Source: Ruegeria sp. THAF33
Lineage (GTDB): Bacteria > Pseudomonadota > Alphaproteobacteria > Rhodobacterales > Rhodobacteraceae
DNA length: 64,000 bases
Assembly: GCF_009363615.1 (NCBI RefSeq)
Contig: NZ_CP045384.1
Coordinates: 1,982,501-2,046,500 of the forward strand
Reading direction: 5' to 3'
Under the pieces are notes generated by a model, which did no database searches, was not told the DNA's origin, and saw only the letters and a program-made list of their open reading frames with translations. The translations under genes and the position numbers were made by a program. This document shows positions 10,177 through 20,277 of this stretch, one piece after another. Position 1 is the first letter of the stretch, and every line of letters starts with the position of its first letter.

Positions 10177-10248
10177 GGCCTTACTCCGGTCAGTCGACCG
10201 GCGATCTGCGCAGGATGGAACGCACGCCCGTGCAGATCACCGGCCAAG

Positions 10249-10266
10249 GTTCTGTCGCCACAGAAC
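10249..10266 (-). other. Stem-loop between pufC and dxs
   Basis: The 185-bp pufC-dxs gap contains a perfect 7-bp inverted repeat (GTTCTGT … ACAGAAC) with a 4-base loop. Near 10313 there is a second short hairpin (CACGG … CCGTG). Neither is followed by a T-run, so these are not classical intrinsic terminators. They could protect the 3' end of puf mRNA or reduce read-through into dxs (inference). Confidence 0.4.
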
Positions 10267-10361
10267 AGTTGCGAGGCACTTTACGCCCCTTGCGCGGACC
10301 GAGGAAGCCACGGGGTCCGTGCTGCGTCAGGGCCTTGCCGGTCATGGGGAGACGGCTGGCC

Positions 10362-11477
10362 CTATTCGTATTCTGGCGCCTCTGACGTTGTCAGTTCCGG
10401 CCAGTCCGCGATCATATTCATGCCTTGTAGCGGCTGCTGATAGCCCTTGTGACAGGTCCGGCACGCCGCTTTGGGCGCGTCCTGATGGATCGGCCCCAGT
10501 CGCTCTTCCGGGTAAAGCTCGCCCAGCGGCACCAGGTAATCATTGTTCAACTCCTGCACCATTGCGATGCCAAGGCTGGCGGTAGCCCATTGCGGGGTGA
10601 CCTCGGCCGTGTCGTAGAAGGCGCGGCTGTTGTGGCAAAACACGCAATTCACGCCCAAGGAGTTGTCGATATAGTTCATCAGGGAATAGGTGCGTTCGGT
10701 ATCCTGAATGGACCGGAAGCCTTCGTCTGCGGGCGATCCTGCAACGCGGGATTCCAAGTCATGTACACCAATGATCCCGTAATCCAGAAGGTAGGTTTCC
10801 AGCGCATCTGACGGCAGCGATGTTGACTGGCTTTGCACCGTGGCACGGTTCTGTACCGCACCCCATCCCGTCATCGCATCGACGACTGGAGTGATGCGGA
10901 ACCAGATGTCGCTGGGCACGTTCTGACCTCGGTGGCAGGTATAGCAGTTCACGCCGACTTCTTTGTTGGCGTTGACATGCCCGTCCCAGTTTTCATTGAT
11001 GTTCTGGGTCATCTGGATCATGCGTCGGGAAACCAGTTTGGTGTAGAGATTATCCTCGCCATAGGTTTCCAGATCCCCATCGCCATGACAGTAAGCGCAG
11101 CCTTGCTCAGGCGAGACCCAGAAGGTCATCGCCGTCATCAGGCGATTAAAGTTGTCTTCAGTCAGATCACCGAGCACCTGCACGTTTTCGTAGACATCCC
11201 GGGCCAGAACGTCTCCAGGCTGCGGGGGATAGGGTTCTTCGGTCAGGTATTCCTCGATTGTTGGATCGGGACGTTCGGCATCCCTGATGAATTCTGTCAC
11301 CGACATACCGGTCCCACGCGGGCCGGTCTGGATGCTTTTGGTAGCAAAGGGCTGGCCGAAGGCCACCAGCATCGCAGCGATGAAGATCGCGCCGCCCAGC
11401 GCGCCGACAAGAATGGCAGGGCCAAAGACGTCCGTTGGGTTGTTTTTGTTCCACTCATCGAACCACTTAGGAAACAT
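10362..11477 (-). CDS. pufC: Reaction-centre tetraheme cytochrome c subunit PufC
   Basis: A 371-residue protein with an N-terminal membrane helix at about residues 20-41 and four C-x-x-C-H heme sites: CAYCH (127), CYTCH (178), CVFCH (278) and CRTCH (339). It re-reduces the special pair on the periplasmic side. There is no lipobox cysteine at the N-terminus, so it appears anchored by the uncleaved helix. It starts 1 bp after the pufM stop. Its presence together with the absence of pufX is the Roseobacter rather than Rhodobacter arrangement. Confidence 0.96.
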   Translation of the reverse strand: MFPKWFDEWNKNNPTDVFGPAILVGALGGAIFIAAMLVAFGQPFATKSIQTGPRGTGMSVTEFIRDAERPDPTIEEYLTEEPYPPQPGDVLARDVYENVQVLGDLTEDNFNRLMTAMTFWVSPEQGCAYCHGDGDLETYGEDNLYTKLVSRRMIQMTQNINENWDGHVNANKEVGVNCYTCHRGQNVPSDIWFRITPVVDAMTGWGAVQNRATVQSQSTSLPSDALETYLLDYGIIGVHDLESRVAGSPADEGFRSIQDTERTYSLMNYIDNSLGVNCVFCHNSRAFYDTAEVTPQWATASLGIAMVQELNNDYLVPLGELYPEERLGPIHQDAPKAACRTCHKGYQQPLQGMNMIADWPELTTSEAPEYE

Positions 11478-11478
11478 C

Positions 11479-12465
11479 TCAGTTCTCCTGCCCTAGGAAG
11501 CCTTCGTACGTGCCAAAGGCTTCGTATCCGTATGATCCGTCATAAGCGGGGGCGAAGTTGTGTTCCTGAGCCCAGATGAACCAGTTGTCGACCACCGTGC
11601 CGGTCAGCAGGATGCCAATTCCACCGGTGATCGGGGTAAGCACCGCAAACCACCAGGCCCAGCGGTGGATACCCTCCATCGTGGCATTGAATCCCATCGT
11701 CCAGCGCCAAAACAGCGCCGCACGTTCCGAGGCGGTACCGCGATCCACGATCTGCTCCAACTCGCGGTCGCCGCCAAAGCGTGTAACCGCCAAGATCGTC
11801 GCCCCGTGCATGGCAAACAGCAGGGCCGAGCCATAAAGGAACACGATCGAGAGGCAGTGGAACGGGTTGTAATACAGGTTGCCGTATCGGATCGAGAACG
11901 CGGTGGTCCAATCCAGATGCGGGAAGATGCCATAGGGTACCGCTTCGGACCAAGACCCCATCAGGATTGGACGGAACAGCCCCAGCACCAGGAACAGCCA
12001 GATGGCTGACGCAAAGGCCCAGGCCACGTGCTTACCCATCTTGTGTTCCGCCGCCAGCGCATAGGTGCGCAACCACCAGGACAAGACCGAGACCAGTAGG
12101 AAAAAACTGGCGATGATATACCAGCCGCCGTCACTCAACGGCGGGATTGTAAGACCATACTCCGGGCTGGGCGGCTCAAGCGCCAACCAGAAGCCTTGGC
12201 GCAGAAACTCTGAAATAGACCAGTTGACCTGCGCCAGCATATTCAGACCGATGATATTGAGCCACAGGATGCCCGTCGCAATGCTGACAACACCGAAGGT
12301 GCCCAGGTAAATCGGCCCAAGTTGCGCGTTGCCAAGCCAGCCCACGAGTTTCGAGAAGAACGGTTTGCCGATACGCTCACGGCCCATCCGGCGGTTGTCA
12401 TCCATGCCCCATTCGGGCTCGCCCTGGACCTGCACTTGGGTAAAAATGTTCTGATACTCAATCAT
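11479..12465 (-). CDS. pufM: Photosynthetic reaction centre M subunit PufM
   Basis: A 328-residue reaction centre M subunit with five transmembrane helices. It binds special-pair bacteriochlorophyll, QA and the non-heme iron. Family stretches present include [39 protein letters not shown] with the following [11 protein letters not shown], the [19 protein letters not shown] loop and [20 protein letters not shown] with metal-ligand histidine. It lies 3 bp downstream of pufL, and translation is clearly coupled. Confidence 0.98.
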   Translation of the reverse strand: MIEYQNIFTQVQVQGEPEWGMDDNRRMGRERIGKPFFSKLVGWLGNAQLGPIYLGTFGVVSIATGILWLNIIGLNMLAQVNWSISEFLRQGFWLALEPPSPEYGLTIPPLSDGGWYIIASFFLLVSVLSWWLRTYALAAEHKMGKHVAWAFASAIWLFLVLGLFRPILMGSWSEAVPYGIFPHLDWTTAFSIRYGNLYYNPFHCLSIVFLYGSALLFAMHGATILAVTRFGGDRELEQIVDRGTASERAALFWRWTMGFNATMEGIHRWAWWFAVLTPITGGIGILLTGTVVDNWFIWAQEHNFAPAYDGSYGYEAFGTYEGFLGQEN

Positions 12466-12468
12466 GGA

Positions 12469-13308
12469 TCACATCCCCGCCTGCGAGGGCCAGATCGGCA
12501 GTTCAAGCCACCAGTTCCACCATTCGGGCCAGCCCTTCGTCCATACGGGCCCCGAGATGATGATGCACACGGCCGAGAAGAAAACCGCGTTGATGGCCAA
12601 CAGAAATCCGAGACGGTGAATGCCCAGCGTCCCGATCGAGTACCCGATGAAATCGCGAAAGAACGTGTCTTCATGATCGGGCGTTTTCATCTCTTCACCC
12701 TTTTCCGGATTGGCCGCCGACAAGATCAGCGCGCCGTGTAGGGCAAGGGCAAAGGTGGTGGTAAAAAACAGCGTCACGGCCAGCATATGGGCCGGGTTGT
12801 AGTGAAAATGCAGATAGGCGTAGCCGGTGTTCGAAACCCAATCGAGATGGCTAAAGATGCCGTAGGGGAACCCATGCCCCCACGCGCCCATCAGCAGCGG
12901 GCGGAACACAACCAACGTGACATAAGCCAGAATGGCAAAGCTGAAAGCGAAAGGCACATGATAACCCATCCCCAGTTTGCGACTGATTTCGACCTCGCGC
13001 AGAGCCCAACTGACGAACGCGCCCACCGCGCAGAAGGTTATGATCTGCCACAACCCGCCTTCCATTAACGGGGCCATACCAAGCCCATAGCTCAGGTCAG
13101 GTGGGGCGATGTTGATGAGCCAAGGGTTGAACGTGCCCTGCATCGCTGCGCCCCAGAAGATCAGGATCGTGCCGAGTGCAGAAAAGAAAACGGTCGTAAC
13201 GCCGAAGAAGCCCACGTAGAACGGGCCGAACCAGAAATCAAACAAATCTCCGCCGATCAACGTCCCACCCCGGACACGGTATTTCTTTTCAAAACTCAGC
13301 ATCGCCAT
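12469..13308 (-). CDS. pufL: Photosynthetic reaction centre L subunit PufL
   Basis: A 279-residue reaction centre L subunit with five transmembrane helices that forms the QB site. Recognisable stretches are the N-terminal [20 protein letters not shown] [32 protein letters not shown], the [14 protein letters not shown] helix with its ligand histidine, and [20 protein letters not shown]. It is separated from pufA by 117 bp that hold a strong stem-loop, the site where puf mRNA is typically processed. Confidence 0.98.
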   Translation of the reverse strand: MAMLSFEKKYRVRGGTLIGGDLFDFWFGPFYVGFFGVTTVFFSALGTILIFWGAAMQGTFNPWLINIAPPDLSYGLGMAPLMEGGLWQIITFCAVGAFVSWALREVEISRKLGMGYHVPFAFSFAILAYVTLVVFRPLLMGAWGHGFPYGIFSHLDWVSNTGYAYLHFHYNPAHMLAVTLFFTTTFALALHGALILSAANPEKGEEMKTPDHEDTFFRDFIGYSIGTLGIHRLGFLLAINAVFFSAVCIIISGPVWTKGWPEWWNWWLELPIWPSQAGM

Positions 13309-13360
13309 TGTCTTGCTCCGACATTTTCGGTCCGTGCCGGGTGCCAGTGTCCCGGTCTGC

Positions 13361-13388
13361 GCCGCGGGCGAGTCATGCCGCCCGCGGC
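13361..13388 (-). other. pufA-pufL intercistronic stem-loop (mRNA stabiliser)
   Basis: A perfect 10-bp inverted repeat (GCCGCGGGCG … CGCCCGCGGC) with an 8-base loop lies between the pufA stop and the pufL start. There is no T-run, so it is not a terminator. In Rhodobacter a hairpin at this same position blocks 3' exonucleases and stabilises the pufBA segment, giving excess LH1 subunits over L and M. The position and strength here suggest the same role. Confidence 0.8.
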
Positions 13389-13425
13389 AGTCTCTCAGTC
13401 CATCACGCGATGCCGCCGATCGGGT

Positions 13426-13584
13426 TCAGAACCCGGCGGTTGATGCCGCGTTCTCAAACCAGTTGAGACCGCTGCTAAGCACTACGAGATGGATCATGAC
13501 GGCGAGCAGGAAGAGGAATACGCCTTGCGCCACAAAGACGCGACGCGGATCGAAGATCAGCCAAATCTTGTAAAATTTTGCCAT
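13426..13584 (-). CDS. pufA: LH1 antenna alpha polypeptide PufA
   Basis: A 52-residue light-harvesting 1 alpha subunit beginning [20 protein letters not shown]. It has one transmembrane helix and the bacteriochlorophyll-ligating histidine at residue 32 (…[12 protein letters not shown]). The annotated start is the ATG at 13584, preceded by a GGAGG-type ribosome site. An upstream in-frame start at 13647 would extend into pufB and is unlikely. It pairs with PufB around the reaction centre. Confidence 0.97.
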   Translation of the reverse strand: MAKFYKIWLIFDPRRVFVAQGVFLFLLAVMIHLVVLSSGLNWFENAASTAGF

Positions 13585-13597
13585 TGTCGATCCCTCC

Positions 13598-13747
13598 TCA
13601 GAACCACGGAGCCCAGATGTAGGTTGCGATATGTGCAACCAGCGCAACGATCGCGAACAGCCATAGGCCGCTCATGTAGACCGAATGCAGCTCCTGAGCT
13701 TGCTCGTCGGTAAGACCTGTGAAGGACAGGTCGTCATTATCAGCCAT
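13598..13747 (-). CDS. pufB: LH1 antenna beta polypeptide PufB
   Basis: A 49-residue light-harvesting 1 beta subunit found by direct translation. It starts [20 protein letters not shown] and has a single helix with bacteriochlorophyll-ligand histidine at residue 39. The C-terminus ends in IWAPWF, which closely matches LH1 beta chains. It lies 13 bp upstream of pufA. It overlaps no other convincing frame and sits in the canonical pufQ-pufB-pufA order. Confidence 0.96.
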   Translation of the reverse strand: MADNDDLSFTGLTDEQAQELHSVYMSGLWLFAIVALVAHIATYIWAPWF

Positions 13748-13834
13748 AAAGAACCTCCGGATCATTATGCTGACGCCGCTTACCCAGCGGCTGGGCCCCG
13801 TCCCGCGTGGTGCGGGCCGGATCTCGGGTCGCCG

Positions 13835-14062
13835 TCATCTGGAAAAGATGATTGGCGTGATCCTGTCGGCCTCGGACCAGGCCCGCGCCAAAGGTCCACG
13901 CAGGTTCAGCGTGCGGCGGCGCAGGGACAGCCTGATCCATTCGATCATCGCGAAGGGGATCGAAATCAGGAACAGGATCGTGAAGTAGAAAATGAACTCG
14001 GGCGGGCGCTGTGTCCGCTTTTTGTCCGTGTCACTGTGTGAATTCAGGGTTGCTGCTGGCAC
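13835..14062 (-). CDS. pufQ: PufQ, bacteriochlorophyll synthesis cofactor protein
   Basis: A 75-residue small membrane protein with one hydrophobic segment (about residues 24-42) flanked by basic residues. This matches PufQ in size and position as first gene of the puf group. PufQ stimulates bacteriochlorophyll formation in Rhodobacter, probably by handling tetrapyrrole intermediates. The start overlaps the end of bchZ by 19 bp, tying puf translation and transcription to the bchCXYZ operon. The sequence is poorly conserved in general, so the assignment leans on context. Confidence 0.88.
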   Translation of the reverse strand: MPAATLNSHSDTDKKRTQRPPEFIFYFTILFLISIPFAMIEWIRLSLRRRTLNLRGPLARAWSEADRITPIIFSR

Positions 14063-15543
14063 AGGTCTCCTCCTTCGGTTGGATCAGTTTTGGAACGCGC
14101 GGGGTCCAACGCCTGAACGGTGCTGGCAAAGACGCGCGCGTCCCCGTTGGATAGGGCCGCCTTCTCTGCGGCGTCGCGCAGGGATTTCGCGGCGGAAATG
14201 CGGGTGAGAACGGGGTGAGTTTCCAGAATGCGTTCCAGCGCTGCGCTGGCACCCTCGTCCCACGGCAATTCGGTGCGTTGCGTGGCCGGTGTAGCTGGCC
14301 CCGCATCCATTTCGGTGCCAAGCGGCAGGATGTGGAACAGGGCGTCGAACAGCCCGTTGCAGACCTCTTGCAGAACATAGGTCGCGCCCGCGTAGCCCAT
14401 GAAGGGTGTACCGGTCGCCCGACGGATCGCGGCACCCGGAAAACTGGCTGGGATGAAGGCCGGGGATGGCCCGAACCCGCCCTTTTGTTCCGCGAGGTAG
14501 ATCTTTTCGTTGATGCTGCCGAACACGACCAGAGGCTTCTTCTGCGCCACCAGCGCCCGCACCTGATCATTGTCGGTCTTGGTCCCGGCGCAGCGCGCGA
14601 CCGAGAAACCGCAAGGCAGGCCCAGATCCTCTTCCAAGAACAGCCTCAGGCCGCGCGCGTAAGTTTCATTGGCGACAACTCCGAACGAAGCCGTGGCAAA
14701 GAAATCCTGCGTGACCGAACGCCACAGATCCCAGACCGGTTTGATGGTGGAATGCTTTTCGCGCGTTATGAACGGTTCCGGATCCAATCCAGTAAGCTCA
14801 CCCAATTTGCGCAGGAATTTGGTGGTCGAGTCCACGCCGATCGGGGCTTGCAGATAGGGTTTGCCCAACAGCTCGGCCAGGCCCCGACCGAATTCGCGGT
14901 ACATGACGACATTGACGTCGGCATTCACCAGATTGCGCATCTCGGCCAGATGCGCGCCCAAAGGCATGACCATATTGACCTCGGCCCCGATGCCTTCGAC
15001 CAGACGCCGGATCTCGGCCAGATCGCTGGGCATATTGAACGTGCCGTACATGGGCCCAAGAATGTTGACACGCGGCTTTGCGCCCTCGTCCCGTTTCTTC
15101 TCGGGCGGCATGCGGCCCTTGGTCATTGCGAATTCTGTGAAAATCCACGTCATCGCACGGTCGGCGGCTTCCCATTGATCCTCGTCAATCGTGCGCGGCA
15201 GGAAGCGCTGGATGTTAGTGCCCTGAGGAGTCACGCCGCCGCCGATCATCTCGGCAATCGACCCGGTGACAACCACCGCTGGCAGCGCGGGATCAAGCGT
15301 TCCCCAAGCGCGTTTCATCGCCTCTTCGGTCCCGTCGCGGCCCAGTTCCTCTTCGCCCAAACCAGTCACAACGATGGGCAATTCATGCGGCGGCAGAGCG
15401 TCGGTGTAGTGCAGGACGGACGTAACAGGCAGGTTTTCACAACCAACCGGCCCGTCGATTACCACTTGCAGGCCCTTCACGGCGCAGAAAGCGTAGACAG
15501 CCCCCCAATAGCCCCCGGCGCGGTCATGATCTTGGATCAGCAT
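14044..15543 (-). CDS. bchZ: Chlorophyllide a reductase subunit BchZ
   Basis: A 499-residue NifK/BchB-like subunit of chlorophyllide a oxidoreductase, which with BchY and iron protein BchX reduces ring B to give bacteriochlorophyllide. The N-terminus has a nitrogenase-like cluster cysteine in [12 protein letters not shown], and later [10 protein letters not shown] and [19 protein letters not shown]. The start overlaps the bchY stop by one base. The final 19 bp overlap pufQ. Length and order (bchC-X-Y-Z-puf) are standard. Confidence 0.97.
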   Translation of the reverse strand: MLIQDHDRAGGYWGAVYAFCAVKGLQVVIDGPVGCENLPVTSVLHYTDALPPHELPIVVTGLGEEELGRDGTEEAMKRAWGTLDPALPAVVVTGSIAEMIGGGVTPQGTNIQRFLPRTIDEDQWEAADRAMTWIFTEFAMTKGRMPPEKKRDEGAKPRVNILGPMYGTFNMPSDLAEIRRLVEGIGAEVNMVMPLGAHLAEMRNLVNADVNVVMYREFGRGLAELLGKPYLQAPIGVDSTTKFLRKLGELTGLDPEPFITREKHSTIKPVWDLWRSVTQDFFATASFGVVANETYARGLRLFLEEDLGLPCGFSVARCAGTKTDNDQVRALVAQKKPLVVFGSINEKIYLAEQKGGFGPSPAFIPASFPGAAIRRATGTPFMGYAGATYVLQEVCNGLFDALFHILPLGTEMDAGPATPATQRTELPWDEGASAALERILETHPVLTRISAAKSLRDAAEKAALSNGDARVFASTVQALDPARSKTDPTEGGDLCQQQP

Positions 15544-17099
15544 CAGATCATCTCCTGCGCTTTGGCGGCCTTGGCCTGCCGTTCCAGTTTTTTCTGATTT
15601 ATGGCGCGGAAATCGGGGCGCAGATTTGGGTCGCCTTCCCAGATCCCGGCGGTATCCTCAGTGCCGACCTCTTCGAAGAAGTCGCGCATGCGGTCCATCC
15701 TGTCCTTATTGGCGATCGCCGCGTTGATCACCTGCGCCAATGATCCCGCGCCCGCAGGTCCCATCAGTGGGCGGGCTGATATCAGGTTGGTGAAATAAAG
15801 CGCCGGGATGCCCAATTGCTTGGCCTTTTGCACCACCGGAGTTGTGCCGATGGCCAGATCGGGTTTGACTCCTTCCATCGCCGCGCAATCCTGCTCCAAC
15901 GATGCGCGGAACTGCACCTTTGCACCATGCGCTTCCAACCACACTGCGTCCTGCGCGGACCATTGGCTTTTGGCGCAGGCGGTGCCGACATATGGCACGT
16001 TCGCGCCGCTTTCGATCAGCAGCCGCGCCACGAGCAATTCGCTGCCCTCATAGCCAGAGACAGTCACTGTTCCTGAAATCGGGGCGGCGGCCAATGCGCC
16101 CTTGATTGCGGGCAAGAACGCGTTCTGCGCTGTGCCTACCTTCTCCGCAGGAAGACCGAATGCGTCACCGATGGACGACAGCCAAGCAGCGGTGCCCTCC
16201 ACCCCGACGGGCCCACTTCCCAGAACCGGACGGCCCGCGGCTTCAAATTCCCGAATGGCCGAGGTGTAGAACGGATGGATCGCCGCCACCGCACCACAAT
16301 CCAGCGCGGCGTAGAGCTCGCGCCATTCGCGGCAGGGAACAACTGGCCCAGCGGCCAGACCCAGCGGCGCCAACATCTGGCCAATCATAACCGGATCGGC
16401 GGGGAACATTTCGCCCAACAAACTGACAGTAGGCCGGTCCTGCCGCGCACCATCCGGGGCGGAGACCGGCCCTGCCTCGGCTTCGGAGCGGGCATAGGCC
16501 AGCATGGCACCGGCCAGAACATCCTTTGCCTCAGCATGGGTTGGAATACCAAACCCGGGCACATCAATTCCGACGATCCTCACCCCATTGATTTCATTAG
16601 GCAAAAGGCGCAGCGGAACGCCGCTGGCGGTTGGCACGCAGAGGTTGGTGACGACGACGGCATCGTATTTCTCAGGGTCCGCCAGATCATAAACTGCCGC
16701 ACGGATGTCTTCGAACAGCTTGCCGGTGACCAGCGTTTCCGAGTTGAACGGCACATAGCCGACCGACCGTCGTGCACCGTAGAAATGGCTGACAAAGGTC
16801 AGGCCATAGACGCAGCAGGCCGAGCCACTCAGCACCGTGGCCACCCGCTTCATCCGCAGCCCGACACGCAGCGAGCCAAAAGCGGGACACATGCTTTGCG
16901 GCTTGTCATGGGGGCCCTGCGGGTAATCGCGCGCATATTGGTCCAGCAACTCGGACTGGCCTGCGATGCGCGCGGCGTCTTCCATCTCGGACCCAGAATG
17001 ACAGCCCAAGGCAGGCGGCTCACCGGCGGTTTCCACGCGGGGTTCGCCCTTGATCACCTGCGCCTCGGCGGACGCGTCATATGTGACTTCTTTGTTCAT
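15543..17099 (-). CDS. bchY: Chlorophyllide a reductase subunit BchY
   Basis: A 518-residue NifD-like subunit of chlorophyllide a reductase. Candidate Fe-S cysteines occur in [12 protein letters not shown] and in [12 protein letters not shown]. The catalytic complex is BchY2-BchZ2 fed by BchX. The start overlaps the bchX stop by 4 bases. It is somewhat longer at the N-terminus than some homologues, with an acidic, low-conservation first ~40 residues. Confidence 0.97.
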   Translation of the reverse strand: MNKEVTYDASAEAQVIKGEPRVETAGEPPALGCHSGSEMEDAARIAGQSELLDQYARDYPQGPHDKPQSMCPAFGSLRVGLRMKRVATVLSGSACCVYGLTFVSHFYGARRSVGYVPFNSETLVTGKLFEDIRAAVYDLADPEKYDAVVVTNLCVPTASGVPLRLLPNEINGVRIVGIDVPGFGIPTHAEAKDVLAGAMLAYARSEAEAGPVSAPDGARQDRPTVSLLGEMFPADPVMIGQMLAPLGLAAGPVVPCREWRELYAALDCGAVAAIHPFYTSAIREFEAAGRPVLGSGPVGVEGTAAWLSSIGDAFGLPAEKVGTAQNAFLPAIKGALAAAPISGTVTVSGYEGSELLVARLLIESGANVPYVGTACAKSQWSAQDAVWLEAHGAKVQFRASLEQDCAAMEGVKPDLAIGTTPVVQKAKQLGIPALYFTNLISARPLMGPAGAGSLAQVINAAIANKDRMDRMRDFFEEVGTEDTAGIWEGDPNLRPDFRAINQKKLERQAKAAKAQEMI

Positions 17100-18097
17100 G
17101 CGTCGTCGTAAATCACTTCCAGGGATTTCTTGGGCGCTGCATTCTTGCCGCGCATGTCTTCGTCGGTGGCTGGAACCAGTTCGATCCCTGCACCGGTTTC
17201 CTTGCCGTCAAACAGCGCCAGCAGACCGTCCTGATCCAAAGGCGCGGGCCGGACCGGCGGCGCGTCGGCCACGTTCAAACCAAGGGCCGCAAAGAGAGGC
17301 CCCCACAGACCGGATTCCGTACCAACAATCTGATAATTCGCGGATTTCTTGCGCAGGTCGTCATCCTGCGGGATCGACGCGAGAACCGGGATGTTGACCG
17401 CCTCGGCAAAAGCATGCGCCTCGCCCGTTCCGTCATCCTTGTTGACGACCAAACCGGCGACGCCAACGTTACCGCCAAGCTTGCGGAAGTACTCCACCGC
17501 CGAGCAGACATTGTTCGCAACATACAGCGATTGCAGGTCATTCGAGCCAACCAGAATGACTTTTTGTGCCATGTCACGTGCAATCGGCAGTCCAAAGCCG
17601 CCGCAGACCACGTCGCCCAGGAAATCCAGCAGAACGAAGTCGAAATCCCAATCGTGGAAGCCCAGCTTCTCGAGCAGCTCGAACCCATGGATAATCCCGC
17701 GACCACCGCAGCCGCGCCCGACCTCGGGGCCGCCCAGCTCCATCGCGTAGACACCGCCACGCTTGAAACAAACATCGCCGATTTTAACCTCTTCGCCCGC
17801 CAGTTTCTTCTGGGTCGAAGTCTCGATGATCGTGGGACAAGCCTTGCCGCCAAACAGCAGCGAGGTGGTGTCAGATTTAGGATCACAGCCGATCAGCAGC
17901 ACGCGTTTGCCTTGCTCGGCCATCATGTGGCTGAGATTGGCCAGCGTGAAGCTTTTGCCGATCCCGCCTTTGCCATAGATCGCGATGATCTGGGTTTTCT
18001 TGACCGCCTCGGTCGGCAACACGTCGGCCAAATCCTCATGGGCCTCGGCCTTGAGCCGGGCGTCGAACTCTTTCAGGTTGGGGGCGTCGTCTTTCAT
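17096..18097 (-). CDS. bchX: Chlorophyllide a reductase iron protein BchX
   Basis: A 333-residue NifH-like ATPase that donates electrons to BchYZ. It has Walker [11 protein letters not shown] and [4Fe-4S] ligand cysteines in GRGCGGRGI and [10 protein letters not shown], plus [14 protein letters not shown] use the ATG at 18097 ([11 protein letters not shown]…), which overlaps the bchC stop as ATGA. A TTG twelve bases further upstream is also possible but less likely. The C-terminal tail after residue 285 is variable in the family. Confidence 0.97.
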   Translation of the reverse strand: MKDDAPNLKEFDARLKAEAHEDLADVLPTEAVKKTQIIAIYGKGGIGKSFTLANLSHMMAEQGKRVLLIGCDPKSDTTSLLFGGKACPTIIETSTQKKLAGEEVKIGDVCFKRGGVYAMELGGPEVGRGCGGRGIIHGFELLEKLGFHDWDFDFVLLDFLGDVVCGGFGLPIARDMAQKVILVGSNDLQSLYVANNVCSAVEYFRKLGGNVGVAGLVVNKDDGTGEAHAFAEAVNIPVLASIPQDDDLRKKSANYQIVGTESGLWGPLFAALGLNVADAPPVRPAPLDQDGLLALFDGKETGAGIELVPATDEDMRGKNAAPKKSLEVIYDDA

Positions 18098-19032
18098 GTG
18101 GTCTCCCAATCAAGAACAAGTTTCAGGCAGTCGGGATCTTCGAAAGCTGTGGCATAGGCCGTTGCGGCATCCGACGCGGGCGCGATATGGCTGATCAGAT
18201 TGTCCAGCGACAAAGCCCCGCTTTCGACCAGCGAGCGGGTCGCGCGCATATCCTCGGGCGTCCATTCCGCCGCGATGCGCATCCGGGCTTCTTTCATGAA
18301 GGCCGGCGGGAAAGCAAAGCTGAGCGGTTGGGTGTAGAACCCGGTCAGAACGATCTCGCCCGTGCGTTTCAGGCGCGAGACCAGAATGTTCAGGATCGCG
18401 CTATCGCCCGAGGCATCGTAGATGCAGCCATAGTCGCGGCGCGGGTCTTCCTCTGGGGCGATGACTTGATAACCTTCGGCCCCGTCACGGCGGGCTGGAT
18501 TGGTCTCCCACACCAGCGGCGCGGGTGCTCCAGCAGCGATGGTGAGACGTGCGAGCAGGCGGCCAACCACACCGTGGCCGACGATCAGTTCAGGCACTTG
18601 ATGGCCCAAACCGGCCATCGAATGACGCGCTGTGGCGGCCAGCGCCAACAGTGTCATCTCACGTTGACAGCCCGAGTCGAGTGGCGTGACACGATCCGCA
18701 TCCGTCACGATCAGGCGCGAGGACCCGCCGAACAACCCATGTGCATCCTCGTAGCAAGTGGCACCGGGTACAAACACCGCATCGCCCACACCGTACCGCG
18801 TATCGGATCCGACCTCGACCACTTCGCCTACGGCCTCATAGCCGGGAACCAGTGGGTAACCCATGCCGGGAAAGGGCGGCATCTCCCCGGACCAAAACAG
18901 TTTTTCTGTCCCAGTCGAGACCCCGGAATGACGGATTTCAACCACCAGATCCGATGCGGATGGCGGGGATAATGTCACAGACTCAACAGACAGATGCCCG
19001 GGTCCATGCAGTACTACGGCTGAAGATCTCAC
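18094..19032 (-). CDS. bchC: Bacteriochlorophyllide hydroxyethyl dehydrogenase BchC
   Basis: A 312-residue medium-chain dehydrogenase that oxidises the 3-hydroxyethyl group to the acetyl group of bacteriochlorophyll a. The GroES-like N-terminal part contains [16 protein letters not shown], and the Rossmann part follows from about residue 150. The start is GTG, supported by GGGAGGG just upstream and by alignment of [12 protein letters not shown] with family N-termini. It is first in bchCXYZ-puf, behind paired PpsR sites at 19093-19136. Confidence 0.95.
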   Translation of the reverse strand: MRSSAVVLHGPGHLSVESVTLSPPSASDLVVEIRHSGVSTGTEKLFWSGEMPPFPGMGYPLVPGYEAVGEVVEVGSDTRYGVGDAVFVPGATCYEDAHGLFGGSSRLIVTDADRVTPLDSGCQREMTLLALAATARHSMAGLGHQVPELIVGHGVVGRLLARLTIAAGAPAPLVWETNPARRDGAEGYQVIAPEEDPRRDYGCIYDASGDSAILNILVSRLKRTGEIVLTGFYTQPLSFAFPPAFMKEARMRIAAEWTPEDMRATRSLVESGALSLDNLISHIAPASDAATAYATAFEDPDCLKLVLDWETT

Positions 19033-19092
19033 GGTCTTCCCTCCCCTCGCCGACTTGGGACACCCGATGGGTGAGTCCCTGGCGAGCTATTA

Positions 19093-19110
19093 TGTCAGTT
19101 TAACTTTACG
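19093..19110. promoter_or_regulatory. Degenerate PpsR/CrtJ half of the bchC operator pair
   Basis: TGT-N12-ACG, one base off the PpsR/CrtJ consensus TGT-N12-ACA. It is separated by exactly 8 bp from the perfect site at 19119. In Rhodobacter two sites 8 bp apart in the bchC promoter bind the repressor cooperatively. The spacing conservation is the main support for calling this imperfect copy. Confidence 0.7.
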
Positions 19111-19118
19111 TATTTATC

Positions 19119-19136
19119 TGTCAATTAAAATTGACA
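19119..19136. promoter_or_regulatory. PpsR/CrtJ binding site upstream of bchC
   Basis: TGTCAATTAAAATTGACA is a fully palindromic 18-bp TGT-N12-ACA site. It lies 87 bp upstream of the bchC GTG and 18 bp beyond the crtF stop, between two co-directional genes, so it marks an internal promoter for the bchCXYZ-puf operon. The regulator is probably the PpsR encoded at 31059-32438. Confidence 0.88.
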
Positions 19137-19153
19137 CTTTGAGAGATTTCCCG

Positions 19154-20275
19154 CTACTGCGGCTTCACAGCTGTGATAACCCCTGTGATGTAACTTCGAA
19201 GCGGCTTTGGATGACTGACATCCACAAACCCTGCCTCAGCCAGCAATTCAGTTATATGTGCTGCCGAACGGGTTTTCCCGGTGCCCATCGCAAGAGTGTA
19301 TATTGCAAAATAGACATCTGTGATCCGGTCCGGTTTTTCTCCGCCGGACATCGGTTCGGAAATGACCAGACGCCCGCCGGGCGGCAGTGCCTTGAACACC
19401 TTATTCAAAAGATTACAAACCGTCGCATCGTCGTGGTCATAAAGCACTCGGATCAGGCTGATTGCATCCGCTCCGGTTGGCAATGGGTCCGATCGAAAGC
19501 TGCCTGCAATGCAGTTGATGCGATCCGTCAGCGCGACGGACGCAAGATAAGCATTTGCGGCTGCGCGTGTTTCCGGCAGATCAAACAGTGTCAACTGCAT
19601 CTGCGAGTAGCGCCGCGCGACTTCGGCGAGAAAGGCACCGCTGCCGCCTCCGATGTCCATAAGATGGTCTGCACCGTGAAGTCGAACTTTGCGCAGGGTA
19701 TCCTCGGCCACCAACCGCTGGCTGCGCGCCATCAAATGGGAATAGCGGTCTGCCTCTTCCCGGCCAACTTTGGATGCGTCGTGAACATAGGGCCAAAACT
19801 CGGCAAGCTCGGTGCTCGTGCTGTCGCGCAGGAATGCGCTTGGATCTTCAAGGTCGCGATACAAAGCGCGGTGATGCAGGATCATATCGGCAAGGCCGGG
19901 AACACCACGCAATGCCGCGCCCTTGCGAGCAAGGCCAAACTGACCCTTTCGCTGGCGTAGAAAACCCAAAGCCGCGCCAGCCTGCAAAAAGACTTGCAGA
20001 CGTTCCGCGGTCACTCCGATTTCATGGGCCAGTTGCCGTACCGATTTTGGACCATCCGCCAAGCGGTCGAAAAGCTCAAACTCAACCAGTGCCATAAGCA
20101 CCTGGCTTGAAACAAAGCCTTGAATAACCTCGAATATCTCGACCCCGTCCCGCTTGGCATACCGGCGTGCAATCGGAATGCGCATCGCAAAGGATTGCAC
20201 ATCACTCCGTCCCAAAAGACGTTCAAGCTTAGTGCTGATCGAAAAAGGGCGCGCAACATGAGGCGACCGTTCCAT
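19154..20275 (-). CDS. crtF: Demethylspheroidene O-methyltransferase CrtF
   Basis: A 373-residue SAM-dependent O-methyltransferase that methylates the C-1 hydroxyl of carotenoids on the way to spheroidene. An N-terminal winged-helix dimerisation domain ([20 protein letters not shown]) precedes the SAM domain, whose motif I is [14 protein letters not shown] at about residues 202-215. It follows crtE by 2 bp on the same strand and precedes bchC, the conserved crtEF-bchCXYZ arrangement. Confidence 0.95.
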   Translation of the reverse strand: MERSPHVARPFSISTKLERLLGRSDVQSFAMRIPIARRYAKRDGVEIFEVIQGFVSSQVLMALVEFELFDRLADGPKSVRQLAHEIGVTAERLQVFLQAGAALGFLRQRKGQFGLARKGAALRGVPGLADMILHHRALYRDLEDPSAFLRDSTSTELAEFWPYVHDASKVGREEADRYSHLMARSQRLVAEDTLRKVRLHGADHLMDIGGGSGAFLAEVARRYSQMQLTLFDLPETRAAANAYLASVALTDRINCIAGSFRSDPLPTGADAISLIRVLYDHDDATVCNLLNKVFKALPPGGRLVISEPMSGGEKPDRITDVYFAIYTLAMGTGKTRSAAHITELLAEAGFVDVSHPKPLRSYITGVITAVKPQ

Positions 20276-20277
20276 TG

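Noticed and set aside
14215..15597. A 460-codon open frame on the + strand opposite bchZ
   Set aside because: It is an antisense shadow of a high-GC real gene. The translation has no family likeness, and bchZ on the other strand is unmistakable.
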